From Tritrichomonas musculus (Eukaryota > Parabasalia > Tritrichomonadida > Tritrichomonadidae): DNA of 64,000 bases. A program made the translations under genes and the position numbers. Below the pieces are notes generated by a model. The model ran no database searches, was not told the origin of the DNA, and saw only the letters and a program-made list of their open reading frames with translations. The stretch is taken from assembly GCA_039105265.1 (NCBI GenBank), contig JAPFFF010000064.1, positions 1 through 64,000 on the forward strand. The letters run 5' to 3'. Positions 21,921 to 32,300 of this stretch are shown piece after piece (the stretch's first letter is position 1; every line of letters begins with the position of its first letter).

Positions 21921-22874
21921 TTATAAAGTTTTATTTAGATTTTGAATGTAATCTAAAATTTCTTTTTCATCAACTTTATGGTTGATGAATAATTTAAAAT
22001 CAGATGACAAAGTTTTGAATATTTCGTCAAAAGATGGACGATCTGCAACATCTTCACTCCAACATCGTAAGAGAAGATCTTTCATTGGGTCTGTAATGTC
22101 ATCGAGCGATAAATTAGGGCGATCACCAGAAATAATATCCTGAGAAATGGAAAAAACGTGTTTATCGCCATGATCATATGGATCTTTCCCTGTAATTACC
22201 TCGTAAGCCAGAATTGAAAATGCGTATATATCAACTCCGATACCATATTGAATATCATCATTGAGTAATTCTGGAGCCATGTAAAGAAGGGTCCCTGAAT
22301 TGCCAGACATGTCTAATTTCATTGAAATATCGAGAGGATGAGGAAACGCGCGTGATAATCCAAAACCGCTGACCCTAGGATAATAATTATCATCAAGTAA
22401 AATATTTGAAGGATTCAAGTTCCTATGTATAATTCCTTTTTGATGGATATATTTCATCGCATGCGTTATTCCGAGCAAAACAATACATTTTTTAGTAGAA
22501 TTCCATTCATCATCTGCAGCAGATTTTTTTTCTTTGTCAAGCATTTCTTTGAGTGAACCTTTTGACAGATATTCTAGTAAGAGAGTTGGCTGAAATTGTT
22601 TAGAATGATCAAATGAATGAAAGTTGATTCCATAAAATTTGACAATTGCTGGATGATGAAGCTTTTGAAGTATTGCTGGTTGTCGCATGAAACGCATTTG
22701 CGCTTCTCCATCGAAATCCGTAGTAAAATCGATTATCTTAGCTGCAAATAATTCCCCATTGAACATATCTTTGATCAATTTGACAGTATAAGATGATCCT
22801 TTTCCAATTATTTGATTAGTGAGTTGGTAAGCTGATGTATTGAAGAAAGAACTTTCGGCTATACTAAAATCCAT
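21921..22874 (-). CDS. TKL-like pseudokinase
   Basis: The protein is 317 aa and spans one kinase domain almost end to end. The glycine loop is IGKGSSYTVKLI and the beta-3 lysine is Lys46 in FAAKIID. The catalytic loop reads HRNLNPSNILL with Asn152 where the catalytic Asp belongs. The DFG motif reads VSGFGLSR, with Gly170 replacing the metal-binding Asp. The APE motif (MAPELL) and the DIYAFSILAYEVITGKDPY region are intact. Loss of both aspartates with an intact fold predicts a catalytically weak or dead pseudokinase with a scaffold or regulatory role. Family resemblance is to tyrosine-kinase-like serine/threonine kinases, which are abundant in trichomonads. It has no repeats or membrane segments and sits between two tRNA genes. 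Confidence 0.85.
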   Translation of the reverse strand: MDFSIAESSFFNTSAYQLTNQIIGKGSSYTVKLIKDMFNGELFAAKIIDFTTDFDGEAQMRFMRQPAILQKLHHPAIVKFYGINFHSFDHSKQFQPTLLLEYLSKGSLKEMLDKEKKSAADDEWNSTKKCIVLLGITHAMKYIHQKGIIHRNLNPSNILLDDNYYPRVSGFGLSRAFPHPLDISMKLDMSGNSGTLLYMAPELLNDDIQYGIGVDIYAFSILAYEVITGKDPYDHGDKHVFSISQDIISGDRPNLSLDDITDPMKDLLLRCWSEDVADRPSFDEIFKTLSSDFKLFINHKVDEKEILDYIQNLNKTL

Positions 22875-22996
22875 TTTTTTAAATCGTTATAATATAGTTA
22901 ACTAATTAAAATTTTAAACTTAACTTAATTATTTTGATAAGAGGAATTAAATAATAAAGGTCAAATTGAGATTAGGGATGCCAAAAAAACAAAAAT

Positions 22997-23067
22997 CTGG
23001 TCAGCCGGGAATCGAACCCGGGCCAAAAGACCGACAGACTCCTATGCTACCATTACACTACCGACCA
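22997..23067 (-). tRNA. tRNA-Asp (anticodon GTC)
   Basis: The minus strand acceptor TGGTCGG pairs with CTGACCA (one G-U), the discriminator is G, and the T arm is CCGGG TTCGATT CCCGG. The anticodon loop CTGTCGG gives GTC. The discriminator G and a G10-U25 pair are typical of tRNA-Asp. The anticodon stem is poor (two G-U pairs and a U-U mismatch), so the gene could be diverged or non-functional. No CCA is encoded. Confidence 0.7.
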
Positions 23068-23529
23068 TTACAATTTATACTAGAATATTTACAAATAAAT
23101 ATATATTTTTCATATATGAGTTGATAATTCATATAATTTAACTAAAAAGTTAACAGAAATATAAATATAAAAACAAATTTGTATAATCTCATATCATTTT
23201 ATGTAAAATTCTCTAGTTAATCATCTGAATCAATTGAGCTTAAAAAAGTATTTTCCAAAATAATGACATAAATCATGTTATTATTACAACATTCACCGAT
23301 AAACAAAAATGAGCATTCCCTTTTGAATTTTATCTTCAGTTCATGATTCAAAATATAATTGGATGATTATTGGAAAAGAATTAAAAAAAAAATTATTATT
23401 TGAAGAAGTTTCAAAAAGACTTGATGATATTTTACTTAAAATCTATCTATTTATTTCATTTATTCAAGATGAACACATTTATCTATTCTTAAATATTTGA
23501 ATAATATTATTATAAATTAAAAAGGAGAC
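23068..23529. other. Intergenic region
   Basis: AT-rich, no gene seen. Confidence 0.6.
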
Positions 23530-24105
23530 TTATTGAGAAAGCAATTGTTTGATTTCATCATTCGATGAATAATCAATTGGCTTTCTACCTTCTAAATCTT
23601 CAATGTTAATATCAATATCATTTTTTTCTAATAAAAGCTTTACAATTTCAATATCATCAATTTCAACAGCAAGGTGCAATGCTGTTTTTTCTTCAATTAT
23701 TTTGTTGCCTAAAGAATGAAATGATTTGTCATTTACATCAATATCAGTGCTTGCTAAAAGTGCTTTAATCGCACACATGTCCCTTTTTTCAATAGACATA
23801 TATAGAGAAGTTTTCTCAAAAACTTCAATTTCCTGTCCAATTACTTTTTTTATCGATCTCTTATTTACATCTATTTTCTTTATCTGGTTCTGTTTTTTTT
23901 GTGATAGAAATATTTCAATAATTATGTCTTGTTTATTATCTATAGCCAAATGTAGCGGGCTCATTTCTATTATTGTTCTTTCTTTTTCTTTTTCTTCAAT
24001 CTTACATAACAAATTAACGTCAAGTTTGTCATTCGCTAATAAAAGTTTAATGATCTCAATGTTTTCTTTTTCAACTGCCAAATATAAGGCGGTTTTATGA
24101 ATCAA
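23530..24105 (-). pseudogene. C-terminal ankyrin-repeat exon-like fragment
   Basis: This minus-strand frame has no ATG at its 5' end. It carries five ankyrin repeats: HKTALYLAVEKENIEIIKLL, SPLHLAIDNKQDIIIEIF, KTSLYMSIEKRDMCAIKALL, KTALHLAVEIDDIEIVKLLL, and a final capping part ending DYSSNDEIKQLLSQ. It is the natural 3' end of the ankyrin locus that begins at 29118. It lies downstream of ten single ankyrin units separated by 25-nt repeat blocks. Whether it is expressed depends on whether those blocks are removed from the RNA, so it is either a terminal exon or a severed gene end. Confidence 0.65.
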
Positions 24106-27100
24106 AAATATTTTGAAATTGAATTGAAAGATGTGATTTTTAATTTCATTGAAAAATTTGTTTTTGAACTCTATTAAAAGACATGATTTCAGATTATATT
24201 GAAAGACATGATTTTGAATGTAATTAAAAGATATAATTTCTGATTTTATTGAAAGATATGCTTTTGAATTTTATTGAAAGACATGATTTTAAATGGTATT
24301 GAATAATATAATTTTGAATGCAATTGAAAGATATGACTCTAAATTCTGTTCAAAAATATGATTTTGAATTCTATTGAAAGTAATGATTTTGAATGTAATT
24401 GAAAGATAAGATTTTGAATATAATTGAAAGATATGATTTTGAATTTTATAGAAAATTAAGAAAAACATATTCAAGATTTAAATCAAGTTTGTCATTCGTT
24501 AATAAAAGTTTGACAATTTCAATATTTCCTTTTTCAACTGCCAAATATAATGCTGTCTTATAAATTTATACTTGATCTGAATTTCATTGAAAGGTATGAT
24601 TTGGCATCTCATTGAAAGATATGATTATGAATTTCATTGAAAAATATAATTATGAATATTATTGAAAGATATGATTTCTATTTCATCTAAAGATATGACT
24701 TTGAATTTCATAGAAAAATATGATCATGAATATCATTGAATTATATGTTTTCGAATTTTATAATAAATTAAAAAAAAAAATATAGCCAAGATTGACATCA
24801 AGTTTGTCATTCGTTAATAAAAGTTTGACAATTTCAATCTTTTCTTTTTCAACTGCCAAATATATTGCTGTTTTATAAATTTAAATTCGGTTTAAAATTT
24901 CATTGAAAAATATGATTTTTCATTTCATTGAAAAATTAGATTTTGAATGTAATTGAAAGATATAATTTTGAATATAATGAACATATATGATTTTAAATTT
25001 CATATAAAGATATGATTTAGAATTTTATTAAAAGACATGATTTTTGAATTTCATTGAAAAATATAATTTTGAATTCCATTGGAAAAAATGTTTTTGAATT
25101 CTATCAAAAAATACGATTTTAAATGTAATTTAAAGATATGATTTTGAATGAAATTTAATGACATGATTTTGAACTATATTGAAAAATATAATATTGAATG
25201 TAATTTAAAGATATGATATCTAATTCTATTGAATTATATAATTTTGAATTTTATTGAATGTTATGATTTAGAATGAAATTAAAAAGAATTGATTTTAAAT
25301 TTTGTAAAAAATAAAAAAAAAAAAAATATAGAAAAGATTGATATCAAGTTTTTCACTTGTCAATAAAAGTTTGATAATTTCAATATTTTCTTTTTCAATT
25401 GCTAAATACAAAGCTGTCTTATAAATAAATATTTTATTAAAATTGCATTGGAAGATATTATTTAGAATTGTATTGAATTATATATGAATTGAAATTTTGT
25501 TGATTGATATGATTTTGAATTTCATTGAAAAATATGATTTTGAATTTCATTGAAAAATATGATTTTGAATTTCATCGAAAGGTATGATTTCGAATTTCAT
25601 TTAAAGATAAGATTTTGAATGAAATTGAAAGACGTTATATTGAATTTTATAAAAATTTTGGAAAAATATAGCCAAGATTGATGTCAAGTTTGTCATTCGT
25701 TAATAAAAGTTTGACTATTTCAATATTTCCTTTTTCAACTGCTAAATATAAGGCAGTTTTATAAATTTGTTTTATATTAAATTTTATTGAAAGTTATGAT
25801 TATGAATAGTATTGAAATAAATGATTTGAATGTAATTGAAAGATATGAATTTGAATGTAATTAAAAAACATGATTTTTAATTTCATTTAAATGTATGATT
25901 TTGAATTTCACTGAAAAATATGATTTCAGATTCCATTAAAATATTTGTTTTTGAATTGTATTGAAAGATATGATTTTGAATATAATTGATAGAAATGATT
26001 TTGAATTTTATTGATAATATGATTTGAAATCATATCAAAAATTAAAATTTTGAATTCTATTGAATATAATGATTTTGAATTTTATTGAATGACATAATTT
26101 AGGATTTTATGGATTGATATGATTTTAAATTTTATAAAAAAAAATTATGAAAAATATAGTCAAGATTGATATCAAGTTTGTCATTCATTAATAAAAATTT
26201 GACAATTTCAATGTTTTCATTTTCAACCGCCAAATATAGTGCTGCTTTATAAAATTACATTTGCTTAAAATTTCATTGAAAAACATGATGTTTCATTTCA
26301 TTGAATAATATACTTTTCAACATCGTTAAAAGATGAAATATTAAATTTCACTAAAAAATTTGATTTTGAATTTCATTTAATAATCTGATTTTGAATATTA
26401 TTGAAATTTGATTTCGAATTTTATAAAAATTTTGGAAAAATATAGCCAAGATTGATGTCAAGTTTGTCATTCGTTAATAAAAGTTTGACTATTTCAATAT
26501 TTCCTTTTTCAACTGCTAAATATAATGCAGTTTTATAAATTTGTTTTATATTAAATTTTATTGAAAGTTATGATTATGAATAGTATTGAAATAAATGATT
26601 TTGAATGTAATTAAAAGATATACATTTGAATGTAATTAAAAAAACATGATTTCAAATTTCATTTAAATGTTTGATTTTAAATTTTATTGAAAGGTATGAT
26701 TTTGAACTTCATTGAAAGAAATGCTTTTGAATTCCATTAAAAGATATAGTTTTGAATTATATTGATAGATGTGATTTTGAATTAGATCTGAAATTATGAT
26801 TTAAATTCTATTGAATGATATGATTTTGAATTTTATCTAATGATATGATTATAGATTTTATTGAACGATATAATATCAAATTTTATAAAAAAAATTAAAA
26901 TAAAACATATCCAAAATTTATGCCAAATTTGTTATTTGTCAATAAAACTTTGACAATCTCAATGATTTCTTTTTCAACTGCCAAATATAATGCCGTTTTA
27001 TAAAATTATATTGAAATTTCATTGAAAGATATGATTTTGAATTTCATCGAAAGATTTGATTTTAAATATAATTGAAAGATGCGATTTTGAATTATATCAA

Positions 27101-27921
27101 AAGATATTATTCCAAATTCGATTAAAAAGTATTATTTTGAATTTCATTAAATGATATGATTTTAAACCATATTGAAAGATATTATTTGGAATTCTATTGA
27201 ATGAAATGATTTTGAATGATATCGAAAGATATGATTTTAAATGGCATTGAAAGATATAATTTTAAATGTTATTGAGAAATATGACTTTGAATTATATTAA
27301 ATAATATGATTATTAATTCTATTGAATATTATGATTTTGAATTGTATCAAATGATATGATTTTAAATATTATTGAATAATATGATTTCGAATTCTATTAA
27401 TTTTTTTTTTTAAAAAAATAAATCCAATATTTATATCAAGTTTGTCATTCGTTAATAAAAGTTTGACAATTTCAATATCTTCCTTTTCAACTGCCAAATA
27501 TAATGCTGTCTTAAAAATTTTCATTTGATTAAAATTTCATTTGAAAATATGATTTTGTATTTCATTGAATAGCATGATTTGGAATTTCATTGAATAATAT
27601 AATTTTGAATTTCATTGAATAATATGATTCTGATTTTATTTAAAGATATGATTTCGAATTTTATAAAAAACTAAAAAAAATATAGCCAAGATTGATGTCA
27701 AGTTTGTCATTCGTTAATAAAAGTTTGACAATTTCAATGTTTTCTTTTTCAACTGCCAAATATAATACAGCTTTAAAAATTTATATTAAATTGAAATTCC
27801 ATTGACAGATATTAAATTGAATATCATTGAAAAATATATTTTTGAATTCTATTGAATAATATGATTTTGAATTATATTGAAAGATATAATATAAACATAA
27901 TTAATTAAATATCAATTGAAA
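24106..27921 (-). repeat. Alternating ankyrin units and 25-nt satellite blocks
   Basis: Nine further ~100-base ankyrin units occur, with the conserved gtttgtcattcgttaataaa core at 24487, 24802, 25348, 25688, 26176, 26462, 26927 (diverged), 27440 and 27702. All encode the same module (KTALYLAVEKENIEIVKLLL) on the minus strand. Between them lie blocks of an imperfect 25-nt repeat (gattttgaatttcattgaaa plus agata). Core-to-core distances are 463, 315, 546, 340, 488, 286, 465, 513 and 262 bases, counting from the unit at 24024. Five of these nine are not multiples of three, so no continuous frame exists. The satellite always interrupts at the same phase of the ankyrin repeat, just after the Asp-(Val/Ile)-Asn. 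The segments around 25620-25880 and 26400-26650 are near-identical duplicates. Confidence 0.85.
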
Positions 27922-29115
27922 TTACATTAACAGAATATTGTAAATTTCTTTTTTGTTTATATCTATAAATTTGCTTTTAAAAAGATTATCAACAAATGTA
28001 CAATAATCGTGCTTACACAAGTTGAAAAATGAAGATTCACTAATGAACTCATCTTTCAAAAAGGCAAAATTATAATATTTGAGACTTTGATTGAATGTAT
28101 CTTGTGAATTTTCTTCATTGTTCTGTAAGAAGTTGTTTATGAAGAAATATGCAACGTCGTTGTGGTGACATTTGATTGATTCATAAAAGACTTGTTTGTA
28201 TGTCTTATCCTCCAATTCAACATAATTATCTTCCAGAAAGTGAATCATTTCAGAATTTTGACCATGAATGGCCAAAGGCCACAACGATGGAGTTAATTCG
28301 ACATCTTCAAGTCGTAAATGGTTAAATATTTGAATTGAGCCAAAAAACACAGCATATTCGATCAATGAAAATCCTTCATCTTTTTGGTTATTGAATAAAA
28401 GGTGTATATTTGTTTTTGGTTCTTTTGGCTTCTTAAGTAAAAATGAATTTGTTTCATAAATTGATGGCTTAATTCTTGCGTTAATTGAAACACCATTTCT
28501 AGTAATGTGTGCAACAAATTCTGTAATCATGTCTTTTCGTATCAATTCACAAATTTTACTGTCATTTTCGCCTTCCTTTCGCTTTTCATAAAAACCTTCA
28601 GGCAATTCTTTTTTTATTTCTTCAACCCATCCATTTAAATCGTATTTTATATCATATTTTGGAAACCACTTCTCATTGATGAATTGCTGAATTTCTGGTT
28701 GGAAATACTGTGGGTATTTTCTGTTTATATATTTGTCAGTTGTTGTAATTTTTTTCGCTATGTATTCATCAAAAACTATCATTTGTTGCTCAATCAGAAA
28801 TAAAAGAATTCTTTTGTTGCTCTTAAAAATATTGAATATTTCTGAATTTGAAAAAGATTTTTTGATGTCTTCTTTGAAAAATAGCAAATTTTTTTCGATT
28901 TTGCTGAAAAAATTGGGGAAACGATGGCAATTATTCACAATTTTGGAAACTAAGTGTAGCAATGACAAAAGATCATACTTGTTATCACGTATTTTAATAT
29001 TATAAAAATTTTCTTCAAGAATTTGTAAGTTTTCCTCTGATTTAGCTTCTTCTTCAAGAAAATTCAGAATACTTTCTTGTATGTTCTTCATCATGTCCAA
29101 GTATTCCTGAGAACT

Positions 29116-29118
<3 letters not shown>
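27922..29118 (-). CDS. N-terminal part of a trichomonad-type ankyrin protein
   Basis: The open frame encodes 398 aa starting MSSQEYLDMMKNIQESILNF. The architecture (helical N-terminal domain of ~200 residues, then RKDMITEFVAHITRNGVSIN and degenerate ankyrin repeats such as SLIEYAVFFGSIQIFNHLRL) matches the large DUF3447/ankyrin family of trichomonads. It ends in a partial ankyrin repeat (FKSKFIDINKKEIYNILLM) just where the satellite-interleaved ankyrin units begin. It may be a complete short protein or the first exon of a 5.6-kb locus ending at 23530. The ATG is preceded by a run of 29 A on the coding strand. Likely cytosolic protein-protein interaction; partner unknown. Confidence 0.75.

Positions 29119-29147
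<29 letters not shown>
29119..29147 (-). other. Poly(A) tract abutting the ankyrin gene start codon
   Basis: On the coding (minus) strand 29 consecutive A residues run directly into the ATG at 29118. It may act as a nucleosome-excluding promoter element or lie in a very short A-rich 5' leader. Similar but shorter runs precede other genes in the window. Confidence 0.7.
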
Positions 29148-29149
<2 letters not shown>

Positions 29150-29399
29150 TCAATCAAGCCCATTCAAAAAGTTCATTTGTTTTTGATTAAAATTTCCTTT
29201 CAAAAAGAGAATTTTCCAATTTTGTATAAGAATAAAAACTTATGTTACTAAAAATATAATTATTTGGGTAAAATAATACTATTTTGATTGGCATTATATA
29301 ATTCTCATGAGAATTATATTGAGAAGAAGGAAACATTACACTTTTGGAAAAAAAATTTTAAAATTAAAATTTTCAATTTTTCCAAAATCATTTTTTAAA

Positions 29400-32300
29400 A
29401 TGTCCAATTATATCTTGAGTCATATCGCAAATTTGACTTCTATTCCTAAAAAACCAAAAGTAGTTTGCAATAATGCAGTCAAAAATTTAACCATTAAACT
29501 AAAAGAGGCAATGAATTATGATGAATTTTATAAAATCGATTATGAAGAATATGCTAGAAAAATAATTGATGATGCTGATATTAACGAGGTCCCAGAAGAA
29601 ACAAAAGAACAAATTCGTAAGAGATTTCTAACGAAAAAACCAAAAAAAGCAGAAAAAGAAGAAGATGATAATGATGAAGTACAGGAAACAAATGTTGGTT
29701 GCAAAAAAACTGTTTCAAAAGCATTTTTAAATAAGGTTGAGATTTTTTCAAGTCAAAGTCCACCAAAAGATCAAGTTATACATAAACCAAGCCCAGATAT
29801 TACAGAACAAACAACAAAAAATATAAATATAGATCAAAAAATACAACAGTTCAATTCAAGTTTTAATCAATCAAGCAACAATCAAGTCATTATTAAATCT
29901 CAACAAAAAAAGAAGAAAAAACCAAGTAATATTGAAAAATTAGAAGAAGAAGAAGAGGAGGAGGAAGATGAAAACGATGACAAACCAGTCAATGACATCG
30001 TGCCAGTTAATAATGATCAGCCAGTCAATGATATCGTGCCAGTTAATAATGATCAACCAGTCAATGATATCGTGCCAGTTAATAATGATCAACCAGTCAA
30101 TGATATCGTGCCAGTTAATAATGATCAACCAGTCAATGATATCGTGCCAGTTAATAATGATCAGCCAGTCAATGACATTGTGCCAGTTAATAATGATCAA
30201 CCAGTCAATGACATCGTGCCAGTTAATAATGATCAACCAGTCAATGACATCGTGCCAGTTAATAATGATCAACCAGTCAATGACATTGTGCCAGTTAATA
30301 ATGATCAACCAGTCAATGATATCGTGCCAGTTAATAATGATCAGCCAGTCAATGATATCGTGCCAGTTAATAATGATCAACCAGTCAATGATATCGTGCC
30401 AGTTAATAATGATCAACCAGTCAATGATATCGTGCCAGTTAATAATGATCAACCAGTCAATGACATTGTGCCAGTTAATAATGATCAACCAGTCAATGAT
30501 ATCGTGCCAGTTAATAATGATCAGCCAGTCAATGACATTGTGCCAGTTAATAATGATCAACCAGTCAATGACATCGTGCCAGTTAATAATGATCAACCAG
30601 TCAATGACATCGTGCCAGTTAATAATGATCAACCAGTCAATGACATTGTGCCAGTTAATAATGATCAACCAGTCAATGATATCGTGCCAGTTAATAATGA
30701 TCAGCCAGTCAATGATATCGTGCCAGTTAATAATGATCAACCAGTCAATGATATCGTGCCAGTTAATAATGATCAACCAGTCAATGATATCGTGCCAGTT
30801 AATAATGATCAACCAGTCAATGATATCGTGCCAGTTAATAATGATCAACCAGTCAATGACATTGTGCCAGTTAATAATGATCAACCAGTCAATGACATCG
30901 TGCCAGTTAATAATGATCAGCCAGTCAATGACATTGTGCCAGTTAATAATGATCAACCAGTCAATGATATCGTGCCAGTTAATAATGATCAACCAGTCAA
31001 TGACATTGTGCCAGTTAATAATGATCAACCAGTCAATGATATCGTGCCAGTTAATAATGATCAGCCAGTCAATGATATCGTGCCAGTTAATAATGATCAA
31101 CCAGTCAATGATATCGTGCCAGTTAATAATGATCAGCCAGTCAATGACATTGTGCCAGTTAATAATGATCAACCAGTCAATGACATCGTGCCAGTTAATA
31201 ATGATCAGCCAGTCAATGACATTGTGCCAGTTAATAATGATCAGCCAGTCAATGACATCGTGCCAGTTAATAATGATCAACCAGTCAATGATATCGTGCC
31301 AGTTAATAATGATCAAGATGACGAAGAAGAAGATTATGATAAACAAAAAAATACTTACCAAATTCAAATATTACCAGACAAAAAAATCATTTGCACTGCC
31401 TGCAATAAAGAGATCGATGACAATCCAGTTTATTTTTCTGGATTGCCATATCATATTGGATGCATCAAATGCATGAAATGCACCGAAGAACAAAATTCAT
31501 CACAAGATTTAGACAAACTTGTCTGCGTTACACCAGGCTGCTTCTTCTGTCCCAAGCATTACGAAGAATACCAATCCACGAAAGAGTTGGATGATAACAA
31601 CCAAGAAGAATACCATAAGAAAAACAAAGAAAATTTCATTAAAGAAATGTTTGAAGCTCCATTATACGAAGAAGAAAACATAGACTATAATCCTGATGAT
31701 GAAATCTTCATCACGCCAGACATTGTCAAAAGTTCAATTCCAAAAGACAGGCCTTTTGAAGACTTCATTCCTACAGTTACGTTCACATTTGAGAAGTCAC
31801 CTCTAGATATTGATTTTGATGCACTTACAAAGCTCCTTGAAGAAGAAGGTGCTGTTATTCTTAGTGTTGATCATGGATGCACAATATTAAAGATTGCCTT
31901 TTTGTCAATTAAAAAACTAAGTCAAAAAGTTGTTGATAAGTTCCATAATCTGGTCAGTTCATTAAAGAATAAATTTAAATCAACAATAGGAAAACCCGTT
32001 GTTGGAAACCTTGTTGAAGATCCATCAATTACATTTCCGGATGATGAAAAAATAATGAAAAATTATAATCAAAAAGCATCAGTAAATCTTCTTCAAAACA
32101 TAAGCGAACTAAGCGAAATTGATCTTGATACAATGAAAGAAGAAGTTCTTAGTACTTTACATAAAGAAAAAGTTAAAAAAAATTGGCAGTTTTTGTTCTC
32201 TCATGAAGATATATTTAAAATGGCAGAAGAACATATTCGTAAAGATCTTTATAATAATGAATTCGAAATGATAATGGTTGCACAAACTGTGATTGCTAAC

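Noticed and set aside
24289-24474. 61-aa frame in the 25-nt satellite
   Set aside because: The 25-base period rotates through all frames; the peptide merely restates the satellite.
24106-27921. CRISPR-like array of repeats and spacers
   Set aside because: The conserved unit encodes an ankyrin repeat and the intervening DNA is itself repetitive and of uneven length; the genome is eukaryotic.
29940-31476. Two large open frames (475 and 502 codons) across the 36-bp repeat array
   Set aside because: A 36-base repeat keeps other frames open by arithmetic; the products are Ile/Trp- or Met/Cys/Gln-repeats without any gene context.
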